Origin: Pseudomonas brassicacearum
GTDB lineage: Bacteria; Pseudomonadota; Gammaproteobacteria; Pseudomonadales; Pseudomonadaceae
Direction: 5' to 3'
NCBI RefSeq assembly: GCF_000585995.1
Contig: NZ_CP007410.1
Location: 4,553,430 to 4,617,429 of the forward strand
DNA length: 64,000 bases
The number at the start of each line of letters is the position of its first letter. Positions within the stretch are counted from its first letter, which is position 1. Position numbers and translations under genes: made by a program. Of the stretch, positions 1-7,662 are shown in pieces. Below the pieces are notes generated by a model that had not been told where the DNA came from, made no database searches, and saw only the letters and a list, made by a program, of their open reading frames with translations.

Positions 1-343
1 CGATGCGTTGCGCCACCGGGGCGCTGAGTTCGACAAAGGCGCGGTTGAAATTCTTGCCACTGCCCAACTCGAAACGCCCCATGTGAGCGCTTTGCAGATG
101 CTGATCCAGACCGATGGGATTGGCCACCGGCACCAGTTCGATCACCCCCTTGAGCAGGCCCTGGGCCTCAAGATCGTTGAGCCGCTGCTTCAGCTCCCAG
201 GCGGTGCGCATGCCCGGCAATTCATCGGCGTGCAGACTGGCCTGGATGTAGGCCTTGCGCGGGCCATGGCCGTAGCGAAACACGCTGAGCCGGCGCTCTG
301 TGCCCAGGTGACTCCATGGCAGGGTATGGTCGATGCGTTGCAT
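1..343 (-). CDS. M14/AstE-like zinc carboxypeptidase or deacylase, N-terminal part (runs off window)
   Basis: The first 114 codons of a protein in the succinylglutamate desuccinylase/aspartoacylase (M14) superfamily; the rest lies beyond position 1. The zinc motif HxxE is visible at residues 38-41 (HADE), followed by the family-typical PG and an NPIG stretch near residue 73. The start at 343 is supported by a GGAG ribosome site six bases upstream. It follows the binding-protein gene at 447-1226 in the same direction, but a hairpin terminator lies between them, so it is probably read at a lower level from the same promoter. Members hydrolyse amide bonds of small acylated amino acids or amidated peptides; the substrate here cannot be told. 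Next to an amino-acid binding protein, a role in amino-acid conjugate use is a reasonable inference. Confidence 0.8.
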   Translation of the reverse strand, partial: MQRIDHTLPWSHLGTERRLSVFRYGHGPRKAYIQASLHADELPGMRTAWELKQRLNDLEAQGLLKGVIELVPVANPIGLDQHLQSAHMGRFELGSGKNFNRAFVELSAPVAQRI

Positions 344-401
344 GGGGAACTCCGGATGGCGATATCTCGATAGGCGCAGGGTAAAACAATCGCCCATGAA
401 A

Positions 402-435
402 AAGGTGGCCGACCGGGTCAACGGCGGGCCACCTT
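402..435 (-). terminator. Rho-independent terminator after the binding-protein gene
   Basis: Read on the minus strand, a 9-bp stem (AAGGTGGCC at one arm, GGCCACCTT at the other) closes a 16-nt loop and runs into TTTTT. It lies twelve bases past the stop of the 447-1226 gene and before the M14 gene, so it can work as a partial terminator that makes the binding protein the most abundant product. Confidence 0.8.
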
Positions 436-446
436 GGACTCAGCGA

Positions 447-1226
447 TTAATGCCCGTAGACGTCAAACGCGAAGTATTTGTCCTGGACCTTCTTGTAGGT
501 GCCGTTGGCGCGGATTTCAGTGATGGCGGCGTTGAATTTCTCGGCCAGGGCGTTATCACCCTTGCGCACCGCAATGCCGGCGCCACCGCCGAAATACTTC
601 GCGTCTTCATAAGTCGGGCCGACGAACGCGAAACCCTTGCCGGCGTCGGTTTTCAGGAAGCCGTCGTCGAGGTTGACCGAGTCGGCCAGCATGGCGTCGA
701 GGCGCCCGGCGACCATGTCCAGGTTGGCTTCCTGCTGGGAGCCGTAGCGCACCAGGTTGATACCTGCTGGCACCAGTACCTCGGTGGCGAAACGGTCATG
801 GGTACTGGCGCGCAGCACACCGACTTTCTTGCCCTTGAGTTCGGTGAGCGGGTCCTTGACGGCGGAGCCTTCCTTCATCACGAAACGCGCCGGGGTGTGG
901 TAGTACTTGATGGTGAAGTCGACGTTTTTCTTACGGTCGTCGGTGATGGTCATGGACGAGAGGATCGCGTCGATTTTCTTCACTTTCAGCGCAGGGATCA
1001 GGCCGTCGAATTCTTGCTCGACCCAGGTGCACTTGACCTTCATCTGCTCACAGAGCGCGTCACCGATATCCACATCGAAACCGGTCAGCTTGCCGTCGGC
1101 GGTTTTCATCGAGAAGGGTGGGTACCCGGCTTCGATCCCGAGGCGGATCGGCTTGGCCTCTTCGGCCACGGCCGACAGGGACAACACGGACAGTGCCAGG
1201 GCACCGAACATTGCTAGCTTCTTCAT
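447..1226 (-). CDS. Periplasmic amino-acid ABC transporter substrate-binding protein
   Basis: A 259-residue type-2 periplasmic binding protein of the lysine/arginine/ornithine/histidine (ArgT/HisJ/AotJ) family. It has a signal peptide at residues 1-21 ending AVA, the opening strand [13 protein letters not shown] that contacts the ligand, the [10 protein letters not shown] segment and a C-terminal YKKVQDKYF tail, all typical of the family. It should capture a cationic or related amino acid in the periplasm and pass it to an inner-membrane ABC permease not present in the window. The start has a CAGGAG ribosome site seven bases upstream. Direct repeats at 1253-1270 upstream may bind a regulator. 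The exact ligand is not determinable from the sequence. Confidence 0.88.
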   Translation of the reverse strand: MKKLAMFGALALSVLSLSAVAEEAKPIRLGIEAGYPPFSMKTADGKLTGFDVDIGDALCEQMKVKCTWVEQEFDGLIPALKVKKIDAILSSMTITDDRKKNVDFTIKYYHTPARFVMKEGSAVKDPLTELKGKKVGVLRASTHDRFATEVLVPAGINLVRYGSQQEANLDMVAGRLDAMLADSVNLDDGFLKTDAGKGFAFVGPTYEDAKYFGGGAGIAVRKGDNALAEKFNAAITEIRANGTYKKVQDKYFAFDVYGH

Positions 1227-1252
1227 TTTTGCTCCTGAGTGCGCAGGGTTTT

Positions 1253-1270
1253 TATTGGCAATTATTGGCA
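1253..1270. promoter_or_regulatory. Direct repeat TATTGGCA x2 spaced one helical turn
   Basis: TATTGGCA occurs at 1253-1260 and again at 1263-1270, exactly 10 bp apart, 27 bp upstream of the binding-protein start (1226, minus strand). Helically phased direct repeats suit a tandem-binding activator or repressor. The regulator is unknown, and chance occurrence is possible. Confidence 0.35.
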
Positions 1271-1382
1271 GATTCGTAGGCAGCGTTCGGTCAGCGAGGA
1301 ACCGAAGTGGGCGGGAGTCTAGAGGGGTGCTCAGGAGGGGAATTGTGTTGAGGCGACAAATAGTTACGAAAACGGCTTGATT

Positions 1383-1626
1383 TGTGTGTATATCCGTTGC
1401 TGCGGTAACGGCTTCTTAGGGTTCCGCTCTTACAGCGGGTCACTTTCGAAAATCCGGAAGCCGGCCCAGGCGAAAGTAACCAAAGCGCTTTTGCCCCACC
1501 ACTCGGTGCCTCGCCTAGGCTCGGCATGCCCGAACGCAGGCATTGCTCCGTGGGCCGCCGAGATCAACGTCCGGCGCGAGGCGGCCTGATAGCCGACCTG
1601 TCTCTTTTGTCGTACTCCGATCCAAC
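1383..1626 (+). repeat. Long dispersed repeat, copy A (short form)
   Basis: This stretch matches positions 4107-4453 in inverted orientation over nearly its whole length, including the shared edge (GTGTGTATATCCGTTGCTGC) and the inner edge (CTGTCTCTTTTGTCGTACTCC). Copy A lacks an internal block of roughly 100 bp that copy B carries. It has no convincing coding sequence: open frames here are short and differ between the copies. It abuts a REP doublet at its inner edge, as copy B does. Confidence 0.75.
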
Positions 1627-1716
1627 TGTGGGAGCGAGCTTGCTCGCGAAAGCGGTGGGTCAGCTTGCATGGATATTGGCTGTGCTGACGTCTTCGCGGG
1701 CAAGCCCGCTCCCACA
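1627..1716. repeat. REP doublet (REPIN)
   Basis: Two inverted REP halves, TGTGGGAGCGAGCTTGCTCG and the complement of the GCGGGCTTGCCCGCG type, flank about 45 bp of unique loop. Each half is itself palindromic. It directly adjoins dispersed repeat copy A. Confidence 0.9.
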
Positions 1717-1761
1717 TTGGTTTTGAGGTGTTCATGGAAATTGCAACGGCTCCAAATCCTC

Positions 1762-1851
1762 TGTGGGAGCGAGCTTGCTCGCGAAAGCGGAGGGCCAGTT
1801 TGCGGTGATGTTGGCTGTGCCTACGTCATCGCGAGCAAGCTCGCTCCCACA
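1762..1851. repeat. REP doublet (REPIN)
   Basis: A second REPIN of the same GTGGGAGC family, 45 bp after the previous one, with both halves carrying the GAGCTTGCTCGCG palindrome. Confidence 0.9.
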
Positions 1852-1933
1852 AGTTTTTGACGCTCCGCGTTCCGTTTCTGAAATCAATTGCTCCCCCCTG
1901 GCCTTCTGAAAATCTCGTAGGAATTCACTCATC

Positions 1934-2053
1934 GTGGCGAGGGAGCTTGCTCCCGCTGGGCTGCGAAGCAGCCCCCTCTTTTCGTCAGACCAACCCCATG
2001 CCCCAGGGTTTACGGCGGCTGCGCCACCGAGCGGGAGCAAGCTCCCTCGCCAC
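1934..2053. repeat. REP doublet of the second family (GTGGCGAGGGAGC)
   Basis: Inverted halves GTGGCGAGGGAGCTTGCTCC and its complement are separated by about 70 bp. This is a different REP family from the GTGGGAGC type; another copy lies at 32710-32839. Confidence 0.88.
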
Positions 2054-2113
2054 GGGGTTTGCGGGCGTCCTACAGGTCGGTTGTTGCCTCAAAAATCCCC
2101 TTCTATAGTTGGG

Positions 2114-2249
2114 CTCACCTGCTGGCGTTAGTCAGCAGGAGGGTTTCGCAGCCCTGGTGAGTTAGAATCACAACCGTCAAAAATCGGCATAGGCATTCGC
2201 GCCTACGTTCGGCTTTTCATGGCGGCTGTGTGTGGGAGATCTTCGGGTC
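2114..2249 (+). promoter_or_regulatory. Structured RNA leader, 5' part (split by IS)
   Basis: Two folded domains can be drawn. Domain 1 (2114-2161) is a three-way junction: outer stem CTCACC/GGTGAG (2114-2119 with 2156-2161), hairpin TGCTG/CAGCA (2120-2124 with 2133-2137) and hairpin AGGG/CCCT (2140-2143 with 2152-2155). Domain 2 begins at 2221 with a 16-nt strand whose partner lies beyond the insertion at 3651-3666, followed by AGATC, a UUCG tetraloop (2242-2245) and GGTC. Joining the flanks across the insertion completes the fold, which supports an originally continuous leader for the small gene remnant at 3715-4008. The family name is not recognised. Confidence 0.55.
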
Positions 2250-3613
2250 GGGGGTGTCAGAAATTTTGTGTTCGGGCATAACATGAGTAAGAGGTGCATG
2301 TATGCCAACCAAGAAGAAACCCGCGTTGCGAGAGCTGCCGAAAATCCCGAAAGAGCTGCTTGAGCAATTTACCGATGGACCGATGACCGCTGAAGCCATT
2401 GAGGATGCCTCTGCGGCGTTCAAGAAGGCTTTGATCGAGCGAGCCTTGAGTGCTGAGCTTGGCCACCACCTGGGCTATCCGCCGGGCGCGCAGCGCCCAG
2501 AGGATGAAACCAACCAGCGCAATGGCAAAAGCGGCAAGACGGTTCTAACCGGTGATGGTCCGCTCCGACTGGATATTCCTCGCGACCGGGACGGCAGTTT
2601 TTCTCCCATCCTGATCCCCAAACACGAGCGGCGTTACACTGGGTTCGACGACAAGATCATCGCCATGTATGCCCGCGGAATGACTGTTAGAGAGATCCGT
2701 GCGTTTCTTTCCGAGCAGTACGGTACGGACGTTTCTCCCGACTTCATTAGCTCTGTAACCGACGAAGTCATGGCAGAGATCGGTGCCTGGCAACAGCGGC
2801 CTTTGGAGCCGATGTATCCGGTTATTTTCTTCGATGCTCTGCGGGTCAAAATCCGCGAAGAGGGGCTGGTTCGCAACAAGGCAATCTACCTGGCCTTGGG
2901 TGTTTTGCCTGACGGAACACGCGATATTCTCGGCATTTGGATCGAAACGACCGAGGGCGCCAAATTCTGGATGAAGGTGTTCAACGACCTCAAGACACGC
3001 GGCGTCGAAGACGTGTTGATTGCTGTGACCGATGGCCTTAAAGGCATGCCGGAAGCTCTCAGCGCTGTATTTCCGGACACGACACTGCAAACATGCATTG
3101 TTCATCTGATCCGCAACAGTCTTGATTACGCGGCTTGGGATAAGCGCCGCGAACTGGCCAAGGCGCTCAAACCGATCTATCAGGCAGTCACCGCCGAAGC
3201 GGCCGAGCAAGCGCTGGATGCGTTTGAAAGCGGGCCATGGGGCAAGCAGTATCCGACGGTAGTGGCTGCTTGGCGCCGCGCTTGGGATCGTGTGATTCCT
3301 TTTTTCGTTTTCCCGCCGGCGATCCGAAAAGTGATCTACACGACCAACGCCATTGAGAGCATCAACGCTCAACTGCGCAAGATCATCAAGACCCGAGGCC
3401 ACTTCCCGACCGACGATGCGGCGACCAAGCTGATCTGGCTTGGGCTGCGCAATATCACAGCAAACTGGGGTTCAGCGGCCCATGACTGGAAAAGTGCGAT
3501 GAATCAATTCGCGATTCTGTACGGAGATCGATTTATCAGACCGACCTGGTAAAAGCATGGCCTGCCTAACGGCAGGCCGTTACCGGCCCGCACACAAAAT
3601 ATCTGACAGTCCC
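2250..3613 (+). mobile_element. IS256-family insertion sequence, complete
   Basis: A 1364-bp element with imperfect 28-bp terminal inverted repeats (2250-2277 and 3586-3613, sharing TGTCAGA.ATTTTGTGT) and one transposase gene. It is flanked by an 8-bp direct duplication TTCGGGTC at 2242-2249 and 3614-3621, the size IS256 elements generate. Intact ends, an intact duplication and a full-length transposase indicate a fairly recent insertion that may still be mobile. Confidence 0.93.
2302..3552 (+). CDS. IS256-family transposase
   Basis: A 416-residue mutator-type DDE transposase that cuts and joins the ends of the surrounding element. The catalytic triad is visible: Asp178 in FFDALRVK, Asp244 in VTDGLKG and Glu352 in TTNAIESIN; the CxxH pair typical of the family (Cys265, His268) sits between the second Asp and the Glu. 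Length is normal and there is no internal stop. The ATG start lies 52 bases inside the left inverted repeat with a GTAAGAGG ribosome site. No other IS copy is seen in the window. Confidence 0.96.
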   Translation: MPTKKKPALRELPKIPKELLEQFTDGPMTAEAIEDASAAFKKALIERALSAELGHHLGYPPGAQRPEDETNQRNGKSGKTVLTGDGPLRLDIPRDRDGSFSPILIPKHERRYTGFDDKIIAMYARGMTVREIRAFLSEQYGTDVSPDFISSVTDEVMAEIGAWQQRPLEPMYPVIFFDALRVKIREEGLVRNKAIYLALGVLPDGTRDILGIWIETTEGAKFWMKVFNDLKTRGVEDVLIAVTDGLKGMPEALSAVFPDTTLQTCIVHLIRNSLDYAAWDKRRELAKALKPIYQAVTAEAAEQALDAFESGPWGKQYPTVVAAWRRAWDRVIPFFVFPPAIRKVIYTTNAIESINAQLRKIIKTRGHFPTDDAATKLIWLGLRNITANWGSAAHDWKSAMNQFAILYGDRFIRPTW

Positions 3614-3716
3614 TTCGGGTCTGCCGAGTCCTAACTCCTCGGTCTGCGAACCCGCACATGGCTGCCACCCAATTGTTTCGCAGCAAAACGGTGGCAAATT
3701 CTCTCTTGAGTTAGGG
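3614..3716 (+). promoter_or_regulatory. Structured RNA leader, 3' part, with possible pseudoknot at the ribosome site
   Basis: This continues the leader interrupted at 2249. Hairpin CCGAG/CTCGG (3624-3628 with 3638-3642) carries the loop TCCTAACTC (3629-3637), which is complementary over nine bases to GAGTTAGGG at 3708-3716, just where translation of the downstream gene should begin. The 16-nt strand 3651-3666 pairs throughout with 2221-2236 (allowing G-U). A further hairpin GCCACC/GGTGGC (3664-3669 with 3690-3695) overlaps that strand by three bases, so the two stems compete. The layout resembles a translation-controlling switch; this is inference from base pairing only. Confidence 0.5.
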
Positions 3717-4008
3717 ATTTACTACGACTACCGAACAATCGTCCCACCGCTTCGCCCCGCTTACACCAATTGCCAACACCCACCCCGTCCTGTTCATCGA
3801 TAAAACGGCCCCGTTGCCCGAGCTCCACGCCTGCGCCAGCGAACGCCTGCACGCCACCCTCGACTACCTGACGCTCATGGCCTGCACGACCCTGCGCGAT
3901 TCAGCCGAGACCGACCTCAACACCATCACCAACATCGCTCGGATCATGGTCCAGGATGTGGCGGATGTTTTTGGGGTAATTGAGCAGCGCGGGCTCGAAG
4001 GGCAATAA
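3715..4008 (+). pseudogene. DUF3077/DUF6124-like small protein remnant without a start codon
   Basis: An open frame of about 97 codons resembles the small DUF3077/DUF6124 proteins that are abundant in Pseudomonas: an LF.V-like strand, an ALHxA/CAxxRL-type helix and a terminal helix with IARIMVQDV. A related gene is intact at 30700-31041. In this copy the frame runs back to a TAG at 3712-3714 with no ATG, GTG or TTG before the TTG at 3814, so the N-terminal start (usually MKK... shortly after the leader) appears to have been deleted. With its leader also cut by the IS, the gene is very probably dead. An unusual internal start at 3814 is the alternative. Confidence 0.55.
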
Positions 4009-4016
4009 AGCTTCCC

Positions 4017-4106
4017 TGTGGGAGCGGGCTTGCTCGCGAAGAGGCCAGCACATTCAACATCTTCATCGACGGTGACATCGCCTTCGCGAGCAAGCCCGCT
4101 CCCACA
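4017..4106. repeat. REP doublet (REPIN)
   Basis: Inverted GTGGGAGCGGGCTTGCTCGCG halves with a loop of about 45 bp, adjoining the inner edge of dispersed repeat copy B just as the REPIN at 1627 adjoins copy A. Confidence 0.9.
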
Positions 4107-4453
4107 GTTGGGCCGGAGTACGACAAAAGAGACAGGTCGGCTATAAGGCCGCCTCGCGGCGGACGTTGATCTCGGCGCCCCATTAACCACGCTGGCCGAA
4201 CGCAGGCATTGTGGAGTGGGCATCCCGGCATGGATGCCGGGATAGCTGCGCTGGGCCATGGATGGCCCTTCGCAGCGGGCCCACGGAGCAATGCCGGAGT
4301 GAGGGCACACCGAGCCTAGGCGAGGTGCCGAGTGGTGGGGCAAAGCGCTTTTGGTTACTTTTGGCTGGTCCGGCTCCCGGCTCTTCCAAAAGTGACCCGC
4401 CGTCAGGGCGGAACCCTAAGCAGCCGTTACCGCAGCAACGGATATACACACGA
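4107..4453 (-). repeat. Long dispersed repeat, copy B (long form)
   Basis: The inverted counterpart of 1383-1626. It includes an extra internal block of roughly 100 bp containing the palindrome CCCGGCATCCATGCCGGG. Copies A and B face each other across about 2.5 kb that holds three REPINs, the split RNA leader and the IS element. No protein is supported here. Confidence 0.75.
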
Positions 4454-4467
4454 ACCATAAAACCAAG

Positions 4468-4902
4468 TCAGCAGTCACAACGGATAGCCTGATCCGCCAC
4501 CCGCTCCACCAAACCGTTCAGGCGAAAGCCCTCATCAAGCCAACCCATGACCCCGCCAATCATCTCCTTCACCGGATACCCCAAGGTCGCCAGACGCACC
4601 GCCGCCTTGTTCGCCCCATTGCAATGCGGACCAGCGCAATACACCACGAACAAGGTGGTCTTGGGATAGGCCGCCAGTGCCTCGGCGGTGAGCGTGCGGG
4701 TGGGCAGGTTGATCGCCCCAGGCACGTGCCCGCGTTCATAAGCCAGGGGCCCACGCACATCCACCAGCACAAAATCGACATCGCCGGCCTGCTGGCTGGC
4801 GTGAACGTCGGAACAATCGGTTTCAAACGTCAGGCGACTGCTGAAATGCTGCAGGGCGATCTCGGACGGGGCGGCAGGCACTTCACGAACCAGGCTGGTC
4901 AT
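4468..4902 (-). CDS. Rhodanese-like domain protein
   Basis: A 144-residue single-domain rhodanese. The cysteine of the persulfide-forming active-site loop is Cys89 in VVYCAGPHCNGA; the VDVRGPLAYERGHVPGAINLP segment upstream is the domain's hallmark. Members move sulfane sulfur or sense it. The ATG at 4902 was preferred over an upstream in-frame codon because GGAG lies eleven bases before it and the added N-terminus is not rhodanese-like. It is divergent from the GlxA/FtrA-type regulator at 5004 with about 100 bp between starts, suggesting the regulator controls it. Substrate unknown. Confidence 0.88.
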   Translation of the reverse strand: MTSLVREVPAAPSEIALQHFSSRLTFETDCSDVHASQQAGDVDFVLVDVRGPLAYERGHVPGAINLPTRTLTAEALAAYPKTTLFVVYCAGPHCNGANKAAVRLATLGYPVKEMIGGVMGWLDEGFRLNGLVERVADQAIRCDC

Positions 4903-5003
4903 CGGCGGGTACTCCAGGGGGATGAGGGCGTAAGAAGACTTTATCCGTCTGAGGCTTAAGGCTACAGTGGCGTACAAGACACTCTGTGGGAACTTTCCGC
5001 CAA

Positions 5004-5963
5004 ATGCAGCCTAACCCCGGTCTGGTCGCGATCCTCGCCTACGACGGCTTGTGCACGTTTGAATTCGGCGTTGCCGTCGAGATCTTCGGCTTGGAGCGAC
5101 CCGAATTCACTTTTCCCTGGTACCAGCACCGGATCGTCGCGGTCGATGACGGCCCGATGCGCGCCATGGGCGGTTTCCAGGTATTGGCCGATGGCGGCAT
5201 GGAACTGCTGGAAACGGCGCGAACCATTGTCATACCTGGTTGGCGCAGCCGCAGCGAACCACCGTCCGAAGCCTTGCTCGATGCACTGCGAAGGGCCCAC
5301 GCCCGCGGCGCGCGCCTGCTCTCGATCTGCTCCGGGGCCTTCGTACTGGCCGCCGCCGGGCTGCTCGATGGGCTGGGCGCCACCACCCACTGGCGCTACA
5401 CCGACGAACTGGCTGAGAGCTTTCCCGCCGTGCGGGTGGACCCGGATGTGCTGTACGTGGATTCAGGACAGGTCATCACCTCGGCGGGCAGCGCCGCTGG
5501 CATCGATGCCTGCCTGCATCTGGTGGCGCGGGACTTCGGGGTACAGGTCGCCAACACCGTGGCGCGCCGGCTGGTGATGTCACCGCAACGCACGGGCGGG
5601 CAGGTGCAGTTCATTCCATCACCGGTCAGCCGCACGCCACGCAGCGACCTGTCGAGCGTCATGCAATGGGCCCGCGAACGCCTGCATCAACCCCTCGGCG
5701 TGCGCGAACTGGCCAGCCAGGCGGCCATGAGCGAACGGACCTTCTTGCGCCACTTCACCCAAGCCTGCGGCGTGTCACCCAAGGCCTGGCTGCAACATGA
5801 ACGCCTGGCCCGGGCCCGCGAATTACTGGAAAGCACCACGGACAACACTGACAACATCGCGCAGTTGTGCGGCTACCGCTCGGTGGAAAGCTTTCGCGTG
5901 GCATTTCGCAGCGTGGTCGGGTTGGCCCCGTCGGTGTATCGGGAGCGGTTTGGGCGGGGGTAG
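5004..5963 (+). CDS. ftrA: GlxA/FtrA-type AraC-family transcriptional regulator
   Basis: A 319-residue regulator with an N-terminal DJ-1/PfpI (class I amidotransferase-like) domain, residues 5-190, carrying the nucleophile-elbow cysteine Cys109 (LLSICSGAFVL), followed by a C-terminal AraC double helix-turn-helix (about 215-315; AMSERTFLRHF and CGYRSVESFRVAF). The ATG at 5004 is chosen; a GTG at 4986 is in frame but less likely. Divergent pairing with a rhodanese gene is the arrangement I associate with regulators annotated FtrA, so activation of the rhodanese is inferred. The effector is unknown. Confidence 0.88.
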   Translation: MQPNPGLVAILAYDGLCTFEFGVAVEIFGLERPEFTFPWYQHRIVAVDDGPMRAMGGFQVLADGGMELLETARTIVIPGWRSRSEPPSEALLDALRRAHARGARLLSICSGAFVLAAAGLLDGLGATTHWRYTDELAESFPAVRVDPDVLYVDSGQVITSAGSAAGIDACLHLVARDFGVQVANTVARRLVMSPQRTGGQVQFIPSPVSRTPRSDLSSVMQWARERLHQPLGVRELASQAAMSERTFLRHFTQACGVSPKAWLQHERLARARELLESTTDNTDNIAQLCGYRSVESFRVAFRSVVGLAPSVYRERFGRG

Positions 5964-6197
5964 CTTGGGTTCGAGCCGCGAGTTGGCCTGCCCCCCTTTC
6001 TGTTTGGGGGAGCGGCAGATTGTGCTGCACCACGCCATCAACAAAAATTTTTCAACGATTCAGCGAGGTGAAAACAAGACAGCCTTATAGGCGATGCATG
6101 GCGTAATGAGCGTTAACAGCCTGTTGAACAACGCCCTACGCCGCCTTACCGATGATTCAACAGCCTGCTAACCCAAATAATCAGTGAGATTCCTAGC

Positions 6198-7520
6198 ATG
6201 GCGCCCTCGATAAAACGCATCCACAGCGATGAAAAGTTTCCCTCCCAGGCTGATGTAGTGATCATCGGCGGCGGGATCGTCGGCGCAACCACCGCCTATT
6301 TTTTGGCAAAACGGGGACTCTCGGTCGCTCTGATCGAGAAGGGCTATGTTGGCTGCGAACAGTCGAGCCGCAACTGGGGCTGGTGCCGCCAGCAGAACCG
6401 CGATGCGCGCGAGTTGCCACTCTCCGGTGTAGCCATGCGGCTATGGGGCGAACTCACGGCGCAGATTGGCACTGATCTGGGGTTTCGCCGCTGTGGCCTC
6501 AAGTACGCGACCGACGATGCCAAGCAGCTCGGCGACTGGGAAGCGTGGCTGGATACGGCGCGCCAGTTCGACATCAATACGCGGATACTGAGCCCCGCCG
6601 AGGCCTCCTCCGCAATCCCATCCGTGGGGCGGCAATGGCTCGGCGGCGTCCACTCCGTCGAAGACGGCAAGGCGGAGCCCTCTATCGCGGCGCCGGGGAT
6701 TGCCGAGGGCGCACGCGCGCTGGGCGCCAGCATCCACCAGAACTGCGCCGCCTACGGTCTCGATATCACCAATGGCGCGGTGACAGGCGTGATCACCGAA
6801 AAAGGGCTTATCCGCACAAATGCGGTCCTGTGCGCCGCCGGCGCCTGGGCCTCGGCGTTCTGCCGGCGTCATGGGTTGCGCTTTCCCCAGGCAAGCGTAC
6901 GCCAGACCGCGATGCGTACACGCCCGGCACCGAACATTGGCGAGGTGATCTACACGCCGGATTGCGCGCTGACCCGCCGCCTCGATGGCAGTTATACGAT
7001 GGCCATCAGTGGCAAGGCACGGCTTGAAATCACCCCGCAGGGCCTGCGCTACGGCAAGGAATTCCTGCCCATGTTCATCAAGCGCCTGGGCGCCATGGAT
7101 TTTGGCGTCGGCAAGTCTTTCATCCACGGTCCGGAAGGGTTGGCCGGCTGGGGCTCGGATAAACCCTCCGCGTTCGAGCACATTCGTGTACTCGATCCCG
7201 AGGCCAGGCCCGAGGCCATTGCCGAGATCCTGAAGCGAGTCAGAAAGCGCTTCCCGGCCCTGGCGAACATCGAAGTGGCCGAGACCTGGGGGGGCTACGT
7301 GGATTGCACGCCCGATGCAGTGCCGGTGATCTCCGCCGTGGATGGGGTGTCAGGCTTCTTCCTTGCGGCGGGCTGTTCCGGGCATGGGTTCGGCCTGGGG
7401 CCGGGGATTGGTCATTTGGCGGCAGATCTGGTCGCCAACGATACGCCCTGTGTAGACCCCAAGCACTACCGCCTTTCGCGCTTGAACGATGGCTCGAAGG
7501 TGGAGGTAGGCGCTATCTGA
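6198..7520 (+). CDS. FAD-dependent amine/D-amino-acid oxidoreductase (DadA/DAO family)
   Basis: A 440-residue flavoenzyme. The dinucleotide-binding motif GGGIVG sits near residue 24, the conserved SSRNWGWCRQQ stretch of Pseudomonas DAO-type oxidases near residue 55, and the C-terminal FAD-contacting GCSGHGFGLGPGIG loop near 400. Such enzymes oxidise the C-N bond of amino acids, polyamine conjugates or D-amino acids. It stands alone, with about 230 bp of non-coding sequence before it and cobF convergent after it, so the substrate cannot be inferred from neighbours. Start ATG with GAG seven to nine bases upstream. Confidence 0.85.
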   Translation: MAPSIKRIHSDEKFPSQADVVIIGGGIVGATTAYFLAKRGLSVALIEKGYVGCEQSSRNWGWCRQQNRDARELPLSGVAMRLWGELTAQIGTDLGFRRCGLKYATDDAKQLGDWEAWLDTARQFDINTRILSPAEASSAIPSVGRQWLGGVHSVEDGKAEPSIAAPGIAEGARALGASIHQNCAAYGLDITNGAVTGVITEKGLIRTNAVLCAAGAWASAFCRRHGLRFPQASVRQTAMRTRPAPNIGEVIYTPDCALTRRLDGSYTMAISGKARLEITPQGLRYGKEFLPMFIKRLGAMDFGVGKSFIHGPEGLAGWGSDKPSAFEHIRVLDPEARPEAIAEILKRVRKRFPALANIEVAETWGGYVDCTPDAVPVISAVDGVSGFFLAAGCSGHGFGLGPGIGHLAADLVANDTPCVDPKHYRLSRLNDGSKVEVGAI

Positions 7521-7662
7521 ACGGGCGCGCAGGGCGTGAAAAACAGCCCTTTTCAGCGAGCAAGGCTGATTCGGCCGGGTTTGCGGGAGCCGCTTCGCGG
7601 CCAACGGGGATAAATCCCCCTCGCCACAGGGTGGGGCGCGCCCTATGAATGAGGGTCTGGCT

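Noticed and set aside
2545-3402. 285-codon frame antisense to the IS transposase
   Set aside because: The sense frame holds all IS256 catalytic motifs; the antisense frame has no recognisable domain and no ribosome site.
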